NCBI RefSeq assembly: GCF_005601135.1
Contig: NZ_CP039381.1
Location: 2,376,232 to 2,440,231, forward strand
DNA from: Ruminococcus bovis
GTDB taxonomy: Bacteria > Bacillota > Clostridia > Oscillospirales > Acutalibacteraceae
Direction of reading: 5' to 3'
DNA: 64,000 bases
The notes beneath the pieces are model-generated. The model was not told the DNA's origin. It worked only from the letters and a program-made list of their open reading frames with translations, and made no database searches. Positions 16,854-28,228 of this stretch are shown here, piece after piece. The stretch's first letter is position 1, and each line of letters starts with the position of its first letter. The position numbers were made by a program, and so were the translations under genes.

Positions 16854-17784
16854 ATTCTTTCATACTGATTATTGAGTCAACTGTACAAGGTGTACCTATA
16901 TTTTTCAGCATTACAACTGAAGAAAAACTGTTAAGTTCTTGCAGTTCCTTAAAAATCACTTTGTTCTTTAGTTCAAAGGGTGATGATGAATGAATGGTAG
17001 CTATGAAATTAACACCGGAATTAAGTCCATAAGAAATTGCTTTTACTTCTTCTTCGGTAACTATTTCATCACAAACCACATAGTCAGGTGCCATATTTCT
17101 TACAGAATGTTCAATAGCATCTGTCTTTTTGTACATAGAATACACATCACAGTTGCCTAAATCTTTGGTTAACTCACCTCTATAGGTAGAAGAAATTTCA
17201 TTACGGCTATCAATAACACAAACTTTCTTCCCATAATTTAGAGAAAGTTCTCTTGCTAAATCCCTAATTAATGTTGTTTTACCTGAACAAGGTTTGCCAC
17301 AAATTAAGATACTGCCAAAATTATTATTCAGTTGTTCAAGTAAATTTCTACTGCAACCTATATACTCTCTTGCAATTCTAATATTTAAGGAAGTAATATC
17401 CTTTACATTAACTAAGCCACCTTTAGAATAGACACCTGTACCTGAGATACCCATTCTATGACCACCATTAATAGTGATGAAACCATTTGAAATTTCTTGC
17501 TGACGGTTATACACAGAGTATGTACAAGCTTTTGTAAAGGTTTCTGTAATTTCAATCTTAGATACTTTAATGTAGTTTAGGTTGTTGAACAAATCAGCAG
17601 TAAAGGACTTGTCCGTTAAATAATAAGTTACACTTTCACAAGTTAAGGCAACCGGTCTGTTGGTTCGTAAACGAATTTCCTGAATATTCTCCTTGATTTC
17701 ACTAGGAAGTTTACTGATTGAAAGTACAATTCTTTCCGGTAAAATCTTGAAAATATCCTTTAACACATCATAAGTTTTGTCCAT
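16843..17784 (-). CDS. spoIIIAA: stage III sporulation protein AA, ATPase
   Basis: A 313-residue secretion-type ATPase. The C-terminal domain has Walker A 'ICGKPCSGKTTLIRDLA' near 167-183, 'CVIDSRNEI', Walker B-like 'DYVVCDEIV' and 'FIATIHSSSP'. It powers or assembles the feeding-tube channel that keeps the forespore active, so late sigma-G activity depends on it. The ATG at 17784 is nine bases downstream of AAAGGA; the earlier ATG at 17793 touches that site and is unlikely. It is the first gene of the operon and sits just behind a candidate sigma-E promoter. Confidence 0.95.
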   Translation of the reverse strand: MDKTYDVLKDIFKILPERIVLSISKLPSEIKENIQEIRLRTNRPVALTCESVTYYLTDKSFTADLFNNLNYIKVSKIEITETFTKACTYSVYNRQQEISNGFITINGGHRMGISGTGVYSKGGLVNVKDITSLNIRIAREYIGCSRNLLEQLNNNFGSILICGKPCSGKTTLIRDLARELSLNYGKKVCVIDSRNEISSTYRGELTKDLGNCDVYSMYKKTDAIEHSVRNMAPDYVVCDEIVTEEEVKAISYGLNSGVNFIATIHSSSPFELKNKVIFKELQELNSFSSVVMLKNIGTPCTVDSIISMKEFGK

Positions 17785-17805
17785 AAATTTCATTCCTTTC
17801 TGTAA

Positions 17806-17834
17806 ATCATATGTTTATGGGCAAAAAAATATGA
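17806..17834 (-). promoter_or_regulatory. candidate sigma-E promoter of the spoIIIA operon
   Basis: On the minus strand TCATATT (17834-17828) and CATATGAT (17813-17806) are 14 bases apart. The sigma-E consensus is roughly ATATT, 13-15 bases, CATACAMT, giving six of eight -10 matches. The predicted start would leave a leader of only about 15 bases carrying AAAGGA. The -35 lies inside the downstream arm of the ligA terminator. Confidence 0.55.
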
Positions 17835-17864
17835 CTACTAAAAGATAAACAATTAGTAGTCATA
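17823..17864 (-). terminator. intrinsic terminator after ligA
   Basis: A perfect 11-bp inverted repeat TATGACTACTA (17830-17840) / TAGTAGTCATA (17854-17864) with seven T on the minus strand (17829-17823), 17 bases after the ligA stop. Confidence 0.9.
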
Positions 17865-17880
17865 AAATAAAATTATTAAA

Positions 17881-20465
<2,585 letters not shown>

Positions 20466-20474
20466 ATTCATCTC

Positions 20475-21026
20475 CTAAAGTAAATTCTCATCATATACAG
20501 CTCTTACGCCACCAATAAACTTTGGTCGAGTACGAGCAGCAATAATTCTTGCTTCACCGATAAATTTATTCTTTAGCTTTAGAGGTACTGCAGTTTCTTT
20601 TAGGTGCATACCGATTAATACACCACCAATATCAATACCGGCATCAGCCTTAATATGTTCAACCATTACAGGGTTATCAAACAGTTCATAAGCAGTTGTT
20701 GCTGATGAACCACCTGCCTTTGGCTGAGGAATTACATTTACCTGTGGTAAAGATAATTTATCAGCAAGTTCCTTTTCTACTACTAAAGCTCTGTTAAGGT
20801 GCTCACAACACTGTACTGCCATATAAACACCCATTGACTTTAGCTTTGGATAAAAAACGCTATAAACTTCTTTAGCTAGGTTAAGGTTGCTATCAGTACC
20901 CATAGGATTACCGTGAATTTCTGATGTTGAACAACCGATTACAAGAATATCACCGGACTTTAGCTTTGCCTTTTCAATTACTTCATCAAATACTTCTTTT
21001 GTTTGTGACTTTACATCTGTTTTCAT
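20475..21026 (-). CDS. TIGR01440 / UPF0340 (YwlG-like) family protein
   Basis: A 183-residue protein with the family patterns 'DILVIGCSTSEIHGNPMGT' (residues 29-47), 'GVYMAVQCCEHLNRALVVE' and 'VNVIPQPKAGGSSATTAYE'. The fold resembles a sugar-isomerase-like or glutamine-amidotransferase-adjacent superfamily, but no activity is established. GAGGTGAG precedes the ATG at 21026; a GTG at 21035 lies in that site. It starts about 120 bases after the terminator of ispH-rpsA and leads into the HD gene and ligA. Confidence 0.9.
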   Translation of the reverse strand: MKTDVKSQTKEVFDEVIEKAKLKSGDILVIGCSTSEIHGNPMGTDSNLNLAKEVYSVFYPKLKSMGVYMAVQCCEHLNRALVVEKELADKLSLPQVNVIPQPKAGGSSATTAYELFDNPVMVEHIKADAGIDIGGVLIGMHLKETAVPLKLKNKFIGEARIIAARTRPKFIGGVRAVYDENLL

Positions 21027-21079
21027 AATACTCACCTCAAGTAAAATATATCACAAAATAAAAATATAAAATGCAAATT

Positions 21080-21104
21080 AAGGCACCATAACGGTGCCTT
21101 TTTT
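21080..21104 (+). terminator. plus-strand hairpin with T-run in the gap between two minus-strand genes
   Basis: AGGCACC (21081-21087) pairs with GGTGCCT (21093-21099), followed by TTTTTT on the plus strand. No plus-strand gene lies upstream, so its role is unclear. It could stop antisense transcription from within the TIGR01440 gene, or be part of that gene's leader. Confidence 0.45.
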
Positions 21105-21109
21105 CGCAA

Positions 21110-21137
21110 AAAAGAGGCATCAATAAAGATGCCTCTC
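21110..21137 (-). terminator. intrinsic terminator after ispH-rpsA
   Basis: AGAGGCATC (21113-21121) pairs with GATGCCTCT (21128-21136) across a 6-base loop; a T-run follows on the minus strand, ten bases after the stop codon. Confidence 0.9.
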
Positions 21138-21146
21138 AAAAATCAA

Positions 21147-23123
21147 TTATTCAGCAACTTCTGCTGTATCTTCAGCTTTGTCAGCTTCTTCAGGTAGAAG
21201 TGCACGCATTGAAAGAGAAACTCTCTTCTTATCAAAGTCAATAGCAATAATCTTTGCTTCAACTTCCTGACCTACAGAAAGAACATCCTGAGGCTTGTCG
21301 ATTCTCTTGTTAGCAATCTGGCTAATGTGAATTAGACCGTCAATACCAGGAATAATGTTAGCAAATGCACCGAATGTTGTTAGACCAACAATCTTACACT
21401 TAACTACAGAATCAACTGGGTATTCATTCTTAAGAATGAACCATGGGTTGTCTTCTTCCTTCTTATAGCCTAGAGAAATCTTCTTTGTTTCTTCGTTAAT
21501 GTCCTTAATATAAACTTCAACTTCGTCACCAACATTAACTACTTCTGATGGATGCTTAATTCTTGACCAGCTTAGTTCGCTAATGTGAATCATACCATAT
21601 ACGCCACCGATGTCAACGAATGCACCGTAGCTTGTTAGAGACTTAACAACACCCTTGTAGTGGTTGCCAACTGCTAGTGTTTCTAGTAGCTTAGCCTTTT
21701 CTTCAGCTCTCTTTTCCTTTAGAACAGACTTAATAGAACCGATAGCTCTCTTTCTTCTGCCCTTTCTTGAAACTTCTAGAAGTCTGTACTGTACTTCCTT
21801 ACCAACTAGTGCTGATGGGTCTTCATCTCTTGAAAGTGTAGCCTGTGAAGCTGGGATAAAGATTCTGTTGCCCTTTAGCATAACGATGATACCACCGTTA
21901 ACAGCTTCGATAACCTTACCTGTGAAGATTTCGTCGCTACCGTTAAGTGCTTCTAGTTCTTCCCAATTCTTCTGAGCGTCAACTCTCTTCTTAGAAAGCA
22001 TAATTGTGCCTTCCTGGTCGTTAGTCTTCATAATTAGAAGTTCAACTTCGTCGCCAACCTTTAGAACATCCTGAGCAGTTACAGTTGGGTCATATGAAAT
22101 TTCGTCTTTTGGAATAAAACCAGCCTGTTTTCTACCAACATCAACTGATACATCGCCATTAGGAGCGATGCTCATAACAGTACCCATAACCCTCTCATTT
22201 GTATTCATACTCTTTAGAGATTCTTCTAGCATCTCCTCAAAGCTTAGTTCATTTTCATTTACGCTGGATGTATTTACTTCACTCATCTTATCCAGTACCT
22301 CCTTAATAATCCTTGCCGGTGTAGATGCACCTGCAGTTACGCCAATACTATCTGCTTTCTTCACCATTTCAAGTGGGAGTTCATCAGCTGTTTCAATGAA
22401 AAAAGTATTTTCACAGTTGGATGAACAGATACTATACAGCTTGAAAGAGTTGGAACTGTGCTTATCGCCAATAACAAACATTAAGTCAACCGACTTTGAG
22501 ATATTGGCTGCTTCTCTCTGACGTATAGACGTTGCATTACATATTGTATCAAAAATTTTTGTATTTGTATAGACATTTTTCAAACTTTTTAAACTTTTTT
22601 CCCATTCTTTTAGGTCAAAAGTAGTTTGAGCCACAATTTTTATAGTTTTATAATTCTTTTGAGGAATTATACTAAATAATTCCTGTAATTCCTCTTGATT
22701 TTTAAAGGTGTAACACTTTGACTTACAGTGTCCCATTATGCCTTGAACCTCAGGATGATTCTTGTCACCGGCAATAATAACTATACTATCATCATCTGTT
22801 TCACTTACAATTTTATGTATTTTAGAAACAAATGGACAAGTGGCATCAATATAGTCAAGATGTCTTTCATTAATTTCATCAACAATAGACTGTGGCACAC
22901 CATGGGAACGAATTACAATAGTTTCATTCTCTTTAGCTTCACTAATCTTATCTATTGTTCTGACACCTTTTTCTCTAAGTTCATTAACCATTTGCATATT
23001 ATGGATAATAGGACCTAAAGTACAAGCCGGTTTCTTTTCGTCAATCAATTTATAGAGAATGTTTATTGCTCTATTTACACCAAAACAAAATCCTGCTGAC
23101 TCAGCAACAATAATCTTACTCAT
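21147..23123 (-). CDS. ispH-rpsA: fused 4-hydroxy-3-methylbut-2-enyl diphosphate reductase / ribosomal protein S1
   Basis: A 658-residue two-part protein. Residues 1-283 are IspH, the last enzyme of the MEP isoprenoid pathway, with its three iron-sulfur Cys in 'SAGFCFGVNRA', 'DATCPFVSKIH' and 'IFDTICNATSIRQ'. Residues about 300-650 hold four S1 RNA-binding domains, such as 'GVVKSLTSYGAFVDIGGVYG' and 'GLTTFGAFANIIPGIDGLIH'. The linker is acidic. The fusion is known in Clostridia; whether S1 acts on the ribosome while fused is not settled. The cmk-plsC-ispH/rpsA order is conserved. TAATG overlap with plsC. Confidence 0.96.
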   Translation of the reverse strand: MSKIIVAESAGFCFGVNRAINILYKLIDEKKPACTLGPIIHNMQMVNELREKGVRTIDKISEAKENETIVIRSHGVPQSIVDEINERHLDYIDATCPFVSKIHKIVSETDDDSIVIIAGDKNHPEVQGIMGHCKSKCYTFKNQEELQELFSIIPQKNYKTIKIVAQTTFDLKEWEKSLKSLKNVYTNTKIFDTICNATSIRQREAANISKSVDLMFVIGDKHSSNSFKLYSICSSNCENTFFIETADELPLEMVKKADSIGVTAGASTPARIIKEVLDKMSEVNTSSVNENELSFEEMLEESLKSMNTNERVMGTVMSIAPNGDVSVDVGRKQAGFIPKDEISYDPTVTAQDVLKVGDEVELLIMKTNDQEGTIMLSKKRVDAQKNWEELEALNGSDEIFTGKVIEAVNGGIIVMLKGNRIFIPASQATLSRDEDPSALVGKEVQYRLLEVSRKGRRKRAIGSIKSVLKEKRAEEKAKLLETLAVGNHYKGVVKSLTSYGAFVDIGGVYGMIHISELSWSRIKHPSEVVNVGDEVEVYIKDINEETKKISLGYKKEEDNPWFILKNEYPVDSVVKCKIVGLTTFGAFANIIPGIDGLIHISQIANKRIDKPQDVLSVGQEVEAKIIAIDFDKKRVSLSMRALLPEEADKAEDTAEVAE

Positions 23124-23806
23124 TACTTATCTTTTCTATCCATTTCTCTAAATTTTGAGATTTGCTCCATAATAATTCTTGAAGCCTCTCTATATTCTCT
23201 TGGTGATGGTTCTTCATCATTTGAGAATCCAAGTTCTTCATATGAAAGTGGTTTACCAATATGGATAACACGCTTTGCAAAAATATTTTTCTTGTTACCG
23301 ACAACTGTGATACACATTGGTACAACCGGTGCTTTAGTTTGACGGGCAATTACTGCACAACCACTTCTTGGTCTCATAAGTTCACCGGTTTTTGTTCTGC
23401 CACCTTCAATGAAGATTGTCATAACTTTACCGTCATTGATTAAATCTTCACCTGTTGCAATAGCTTTACCGTCATTTGCACCTCTTGTAACAGGAAATGC
23501 ACCGAGTATCTTAATCAGTCCACCAAAAAATTTATTTTTGAACAATTCTACTTTTGCCATAAAATAAACTCTTCGTTTATGAGTTAAACCAACAAATACA
23601 GGGTCTGTATTTGAAAGATGGTTAGATGCAATAATATAACTACCGTTCTTTGGAAGTTCACATTCTCTGATTACTGTGTATCTATATAGCAACTTAAAAA
23701 TACAAATTACTATAGCTCTACAAGCAAAATAAAAGGCTTTATGCTCTTTAATTTTTATAGGTTCATTGTTTGTTACATTCTGTGTTTCTTTTTTCTGTTC
23801 ACTCAT
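23123..23806 (-). CDS. plsC: 1-acyl-sn-glycerol-3-phosphate acyltransferase
   Basis: A 227-residue membrane-associated enzyme. After a hydrophobic stretch (about 25-45) it has the catalytic HX4D motif 'ASNHLSNTDP' near 59-68, 'KVELFKNKFFGGLIKILGAF', the substrate motif 'IFIEGGRTKTGE' (EGxR type) near 136, and 'APVVPMCI'. It makes phosphatidic acid, feeding cmk-linked CDP-lipid synthesis. It is coupled by base overlaps to cmk upstream and ispH-rpsA downstream. Confidence 0.93.
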   Translation of the reverse strand: MSEQKKETQNVTNNEPIKIKEHKAFYFACRAIVICIFKLLYRYTVIRECELPKNGSYIIASNHLSNTDPVFVGLTHKRRVYFMAKVELFKNKFFGGLIKILGAFPVTRGANDGKAIATGEDLINDGKVMTIFIEGGRTKTGELMRPRSGCAVIARQTKAPVVPMCITVVGNKKNIFAKRVIHIGKPLSYEELGFSNDEEPSPREYREASRIIMEQISKFREMDRKDK

Positions 23807-24474
23807 TACATTCTCTCCTTTATAACTCTTAGGAGAAGTTCCTTAGAACCTTCAAAGTCATAGTCACTTGTATCAACAAGAACACTGTCCTCTGCAGGTT
23901 TTAGTGGTGCAATTTCTCTATGACTGTCTTGATAATCTCTCTGATTAACATCTTTTAGTACTTCTTCGTAAGTTGAATCAATACCTTTTTCAATATTTTC
24001 TTTGTGTCTTCTCATAGCTCTTTTTTCAGGAGAAGCAGTTAAGAAAATTTTAATCTTGGCATCCGGTAAAACAACTGTACCAATATCTCTGCCATCCATA
24101 ATAACATTATCGCTTTTAGCCATATTTCTCTGTAAATCAAGAAGAAATGCTCTTACTTCAGGAATAGCAGAAACTGCTGAGGCAAACATACTGGCTTCAG
24201 GTGTTCTGATAAAACTTGAAACATCTTCACCGTTAAGTAGAACAATCTGTGTACCTTCATCATTAAAACTTAGCTTAACATCAATATCATTAAGCATTGA
24301 GATAATCTCTGCTTTATCTTCTTTCTTTAGTCCTTTACGAGATGCTGCAAGACCGATTGTTCTATACAAAGCACCTGTATCAACATAAATAAAAGAAAGT
24401 TCCTTAGCAACTTCCTTAGATAGTGATGACTTACCTGCACCTGCAGGTCCATCAATAGCAATAGCAATAGACAT
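23806..24474 (-). CDS. cmk: cytidylate kinase
   Basis: A 222-residue (d)CMP kinase with the P-loop 'IDGPAGAGKSSLSKE' near 7-21, 'YVDTGALYRTI' near 31-41, 'VIMDGRDIGTVVLPDA' near 128-143 and the lid 'SPEKRAMRRH'. It supplies CDP and dCDP. It begins four bases before the restored stop of the preceding flavoprotein gene and overlaps plsC at its end. Confidence 0.97.
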   Translation of the reverse strand: MSIAIAIDGPAGAGKSSLSKEVAKELSFIYVDTGALYRTIGLAASRKGLKKEDKAEIISMLNDIDVKLSFNDEGTQIVLLNGEDVSSFIRTPEASMFASAVSAIPEVRAFLLDLQRNMAKSDNVIMDGRDIGTVVLPDAKIKIFLTASPEKRAMRRHKENIEKGIDSTYEEVLKDVNQRDYQDSHREIAPLKPAEDSVLVDTSDYDFEGSKELLLRVIKERM

Positions 24475-24478
24475 AATT

Positions 24479-25713
24479 TTAACCTTCCTTTATAGCACTG
24501 TAATATCCTGCAAGTCTACCGGTAGAAAAGGCAATTTGCAAGTTAAATCCACCTGTATAAGCATCAACATCAATAACTTCACCACAGAAAAATAAACCTG
24601 AAAGGATTTTGCTTTCCATTGTTTTAGGGCTGATTTCTTTGGTAGAAACACCACCGGAAGTTATAATTGCTTCTTTGATACTGCCAAGGGACTTAATTTT
24701 ACAGTAAAATTCTTTAAAATTTTATTTAGTTCCTGTCGTTCTTCTTTTGTAATTGAATTACATTTTTTAGTTGGGTCTATGCCCCACATTTTTAAGACAA
24801 CAGGAATAATCTTCTTAGGCAATAATTTGCCTAGTGAATTATTAATTTGATTATTCTTATGTTCAGAAAAATCTTTTTGAAGTCTTAAATCTAACTTTTC
24901 TTCTGACAAAGCAGGTTTAAGGTCAATGGAAATTTTATAACTTTTCTTTTCAAAATTTCTCATATGAGAACTTGCTGAAAGTACAAGTGGACCTGATACA
25001 CCCTGATGAGTGAAAAGCATTTCACCTTGTTCACTAAAAATTTCTTTGCCATTTTCATAGGCTGTAAGATTAACATTCTTTAGTGAGAGACCTTGAAGCT
25101 CTTTGCAAAATTCATCACTTGATATTAAGCCCACTAATGATGGCTTTATTTCTGTAATAGTATGACCTACAGTTTTAGCTAATTTATAACCATCACCTGT
25201 TGAGCCTGTACCCGGATAGCTCATACCACCGGTAGCAATTATTACACAATCGGCATCATACTTATTACCTTTAGTATCAAGTACACCACTGACTTTACCG
25301 TCAGAAGTTAAAATAACCTTTGCAGTTGACTCAATGATTTTCACACCATTATGCTTTGCAAAAGTATAAAGTGTATCTGCAACATCCATTGCTTTATCTG
25401 AAACAGGAAAAACTCTGTTTCCTCTTTCAGTTTTAGTTTCTAGTCCTAAATCGTTAAAGAAATCTATTGTATCTTGGCAATCAAAATTATTAATTGCACT
25501 GTATAGAAATCTTGGATTAGTAGGAACATTTGCAATAAATGTATCTTTGTCACAGTTATTTGTAATGTTACATCTTCCCTTACCGGTTACTAAAATCTTT
25601 CTACCGGTACGGCTATTCTTCTCAAGTAATATAACATTAGCACCATAATATGCAGCAGTACCGGCAGCCATAAGGCCTGATGCACCACCACCAATTACAA
25701 CTACATTAGGCAT
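24479..25713 (-). pseudogene. BaiN/HI0933-family FAD-dependent oxidoreductase, frameshifted near the C-terminus
   Basis: The N-terminal part (25713-24661) has the dinucleotide fold 'VVVIGGGASGLMAAG' at 4-18, 'GRKILVTGKGRCNITNN', 'FPVSDKA' and 'IIATGGMSYPGTGSTGDGY'. Its reading frame stops at 24661 after the off-family tail 'SPLAVSKKQL'. Shifting by one base at the A-run matching 24697-24700 restores 'IKSLGSIKEAIITSGGVSTK' and the family ending 'AYTGGFNLQIAFSTGRLAGY', to a stop at 24479. The restored length is about 410 residues, as expected. The ATG at 25713 follows AAAGGA. The family includes uncharacterised flavoproteins and bile-acid reductase BaiN. This is probably a one-base sequence error. 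Confidence 0.85.
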
Positions 25714-25714
25714 A

Positions 25715-26593
25715 TTATTTATTGTCCTTTTCTTTTTCTCGTTTAGTATAAACACCTTGCTTTGTCCAAACTTCTTCAAGCTCTTGGAATGTGTGTTTAA
25801 CCTTTTCTTTCTGTTCAAGTACACAAGCAACAACCAGTGCATTAATTAGTGAAAGTGGTGCTACCAAAGAGTCAACAACTGATGCCATATCACTTCTTGC
25901 AATAAGTACATTGTTGGCACACTCTACTAAAGGTGAAGCCATACTATCGGTAATGGCAATAACCTCAGCTTCTCTTTCTCTGGCAAATTCCATAGCCTCT
26001 ACAGCTGTAGTGGAATATCTAGGGAAACTAATACCAATCATTACATCATCCTTTGAAATTCTAAATAGATTTTCATATGTTGAACTTTTGGATGTTGTAT
26101 TGATAATATGTACATTACCGTAAATCAGTTGTAGGTAATAACCTAGGAATGTTGCAAGTGATGAAGTTGAACGAACTGCAAAAACATAAATTTCTTTTGC
26201 TTTAGAAAGTGCTTTTACTGCATTGTTAAAGTCATCATGAGAAATTTCTTCAATTGTTCTTCTGATTTTGTCAATATCGGAATTCAGAACAGAAGTAAGA
26301 ACATCATTGTCGCCTATTCTTGTTTCGGTAACTTCAATTCTCTGTACAGAAGTTAACTTCTCCTTAATCATTTCTTGCATAGCTTTCTGCAATTCAGGAT
26401 AGCCCTCATAACCAAGTTCAGAAGCAAATCTAACTACTGTACTTTCTGAGACACCAACTGTTTCACCTAGCTTTAAAGCAGTCATATAAGCTGCTTTATC
26501 GTAGCTTTCTTCTATATACATTGCGATTCTTTTTTGTCCTTTAGAGAAAGAATCCATTTTCATTTCTATTCTTGTTAATAGATGTTTAACCAT
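25715..26593 (-). CDS. MurR/RpiR-family transcriptional regulator
   Basis: A 292-residue protein. The N-terminal HTH_6 domain (1-77) has 'GETVGVSESTVVRFASELGYEGYPELQ'. The C-terminal SIS domain (about 125-255) binds phosphosugars in this family, with 'VRSSTSSLATFLGYYL' type contacts and 'GISFPRYSTTAVEAMEFA'. Members control sugar or amino-sugar genes. No sugar operon adjoins; the next gene downstream is the flavoprotein, two bases away, and hisH is divergent 209 bases upstream. The target is therefore unknown. Confidence 0.9.
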   Translation of the reverse strand: MVKHLLTRIEMKMDSFSKGQKRIAMYIEESYDKAAYMTALKLGETVGVSESTVVRFASELGYEGYPELQKAMQEMIKEKLTSVQRIEVTETRIGDNDVLTSVLNSDIDKIRRTIEEISHDDFNNAVKALSKAKEIYVFAVRSTSSLATFLGYYLQLIYGNVHIINTTSKSSTYENLFRISKDDVMIGISFPRYSTTAVEAMEFAREREAEVIAITDSMASPLVECANNVLIARSDMASVVDSLVAPLSLINALVVACVLEQKEKVKHTFQELEEVWTKQGVYTKREKEKDNK

Positions 26594-26743
26594 TATTCTA
26601 TATACCTCTTTATATCTTTACACAATTAATTTTATTTTAACACAAAGAAATAATTTTTTCAATCTAAATTACACCAAAATAAATGGTAATATTTTGTAGG
26701 TTTATGAGCCTTTGAAACAATATAAATTATAAATTGCAAAATC

Positions 26744-26772
26744 TTGCAAAAAACACTTTAGTATGTTAAAAT
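26744..26772 (+). promoter_or_regulatory. sigma-A-type promoter of hisH-hisF
   Basis: TTGCAA (26744-26749), a 17-base spacer and TAAAAT (26767-26772) lie 30 bases before the hisH ATG at 26803. The remaining gap to the divergent rpiR gene (26594-26743) is AT-rich with nothing else I can name. Confidence 0.6.
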
Positions 26773-26802
26773 AATCACATCCTAATGAAAGGAAGATTTA
26801 TA

Positions 26803-27417
26803 ATGATTGCAATAATTGACTATGGTGCAGGTAACATTCAAAGTGTTTACAAAGCACTGAAATTTATTGGTGCTGACTGTAAAGTTACCGACAATAAAGA
26901 TGAAATTTTAAATGCTGATGGTGCTATTCTTCCCGGTGTTGGTTCATTCGGTGATGCAATGGACACAATGACTAAGAGAGGTATTAAAGACACTATCATT
27001 GAATACACAAAAAGTGGCAAACCATTCCTAGGTATTTGTCTTGGACTTCAACTTCTTTTCCCTGAAAGTGAAGAAACTCCCGGTGTAAAGGGTCTTGATA
27101 TTTTCAAGGGTACTATTACAAGAATTCCTAATCAAAACAGAACTTTAAAAATTCCACATATGGGTTGGAACAATATTTCTATTAAGCAAAAGGACGGTAT
27201 CTTCAAGGATATTGAAGGTGAACCTTATGTATATTTTGTACATTCATTCTACTTAAAAGCACAGGACAAGGACATTGTTGCTGCTACAACACAATATGGT
27301 GTTGAGATTGATGCTGCTGTACAAAAAGGCAATATTATTGCCACACAATTCCACCCTGAAAAAAGTGGTGAAGTTGGACTAAAAATGTTAAAGAACTTTG
27401 TGGAGATGGTTAAGTAA
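26803..27417 (+). CDS. hisH: imidazole glycerol phosphate synthase, glutaminase subunit HisH
   Basis: A 204-residue class I glutamine amidotransferase. It starts '[15 protein letters not shown]'. The nucleophile Cys is in '[12 protein letters not shown]' near residue 80, and the His-Glu pair is in '[11 protein letters not shown]' near 186. It releases ammonia from glutamine and passes it to HisF. The ATG at 26803 follows AAAGGA; the frame opens six codons earlier without a site. Stop and hisF start overlap as TAATG. The other his genes are not in this window. Confidence 0.96.
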   Translation: MIAIIDYGAGNIQSVYKALKFIGADCKVTDNKDEILNADGAILPGVGSFGDAMDTMTKRGIKDTIIEYTKSGKPFLGICLGLQLLFPESEETPGVKGLDIFKGTITRIPNQNRTLKIPHMGWNNISIKQKDGIFKDIEGEPYVYFVHSFYLKAQDKDIVAATTQYGVEIDAAVQKGNIIATQFHPEKSGEVGLKMLKNFVEMVK

Positions 27418-28172
27418 TGTATGCTAAGAGAATTATTCCTTGTCTTGATGTAAAAAACGGTAGAGTAGTTAAAGGTATGAGTTTTGTAAACCTTGTTGAT
27501 GCCGGTAATCCTGTTGAAGCTGCTATTCAGTACGACAAAGAAGGTGCTGATGAACTTGTACTACTAGATATTACTGCTACAAGTGACGGCAGAGATACTA
27601 TGGTTGATATTGTCGAAAAGGTTGCAAATTCTATTTTCATTCCTTTTACAGTTGGTGGTGGTATTCGTACAGTTGATGACTTTACTACAATGCTAAGAGC
27701 AGGTGCTGATAAGGTTTCTGTTAACTCTGCTGCTGTATACAGACCTGAACTTATTAACGAGGCATCTTATAAATTCGGTGCTCAATGTGTTGTTGTTGCT
27801 ATTGATGCTAAGAGAAAAGGTGACTCATGGGAAGTTTATACTGCCGGTGGCAGAACACCTACAGGTATTGATGCAGTAGAATGGGCTATTGAGGCAGAAA
27901 AAAGAGGTGCAGGTGAATTACTTGTAACCAGTATGGATGAAGATGGTCAAAAGCAAGGATATGACCTAGGACTTACAAGAGCAATTTCTGAAAAGGTAAA
28001 TATTCCTGTTATTGCTTCCGGTGGTGCAGGTGCATATGAACACTTCCTTGATGCTTTTGAAAAAGGCAAAGCAGATGCAGTTCTTGCAGCATCACTATTT
28101 CACTTTGGTGAAATACCTATTCCTAAACTTAAGGAATATTTAAGAGAAAATAATATTTCTGTTAGACTATAA
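27417..28172 (+). CDS. hisF: imidazole glycerol phosphate synthase, cyclase subunit HisF
   Basis: A 251-residue (beta/alpha)8 barrel. It has the catalytic Asp in '[16 protein letters not shown]' near residue 11 and the second in '[14 protein letters not shown]' near 172-174, plus phosphate-binding 'TVGGGIRT' and 'IASGGAGAY'. With HisH it makes imidazole glycerol phosphate and AICAR, linking histidine and purine synthesis. It is followed by a strong terminator. Confidence 0.97.
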   Translation: MYAKRIIPCLDVKNGRVVKGMSFVNLVDAGNPVEAAIQYDKEGADELVLLDITATSDGRDTMVDIVEKVANSIFIPFTVGGGIRTVDDFTTMLRAGADKVSVNSAAVYRPELINEASYKFGAQCVVVAIDAKRKGDSWEVYTAGGRTPTGIDAVEWAIEAEKRGAGELLVTSMDEDGQKQGYDLGLTRAISEKVNIPVIASGGAGAYEHFLDAFEKGKADAVLAASLFHFGEIPIPKLKEYLRENNISVRL

Positions 28173-28197
28173 TATTAAAATTTCAAACTATAAAATT

Positions 28198-28228
28198 AAG
28201 GCACAACTGATAAACGGTTGTGCCTTTT
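28198..28228. terminator. bidirectional terminator between hisF and the CpsB-like gene
   Basis: AAGGCACAAC (28198-28207) pairs with GTTGTGCCTT (28217-28226). The T-tract is good on the plus strand, and the minus strand is also AT-rich. The minus-strand gene ends at 28227, so its last bases are inside the structure. Confidence 0.8.

Noticed and set aside
24661..24710. Programmed frameshifting in the BaiN-like gene
   Set aside because: No slippery heptamer, pause structure or family precedent is visible, and similar one-base losses occur in unrelated genes here.
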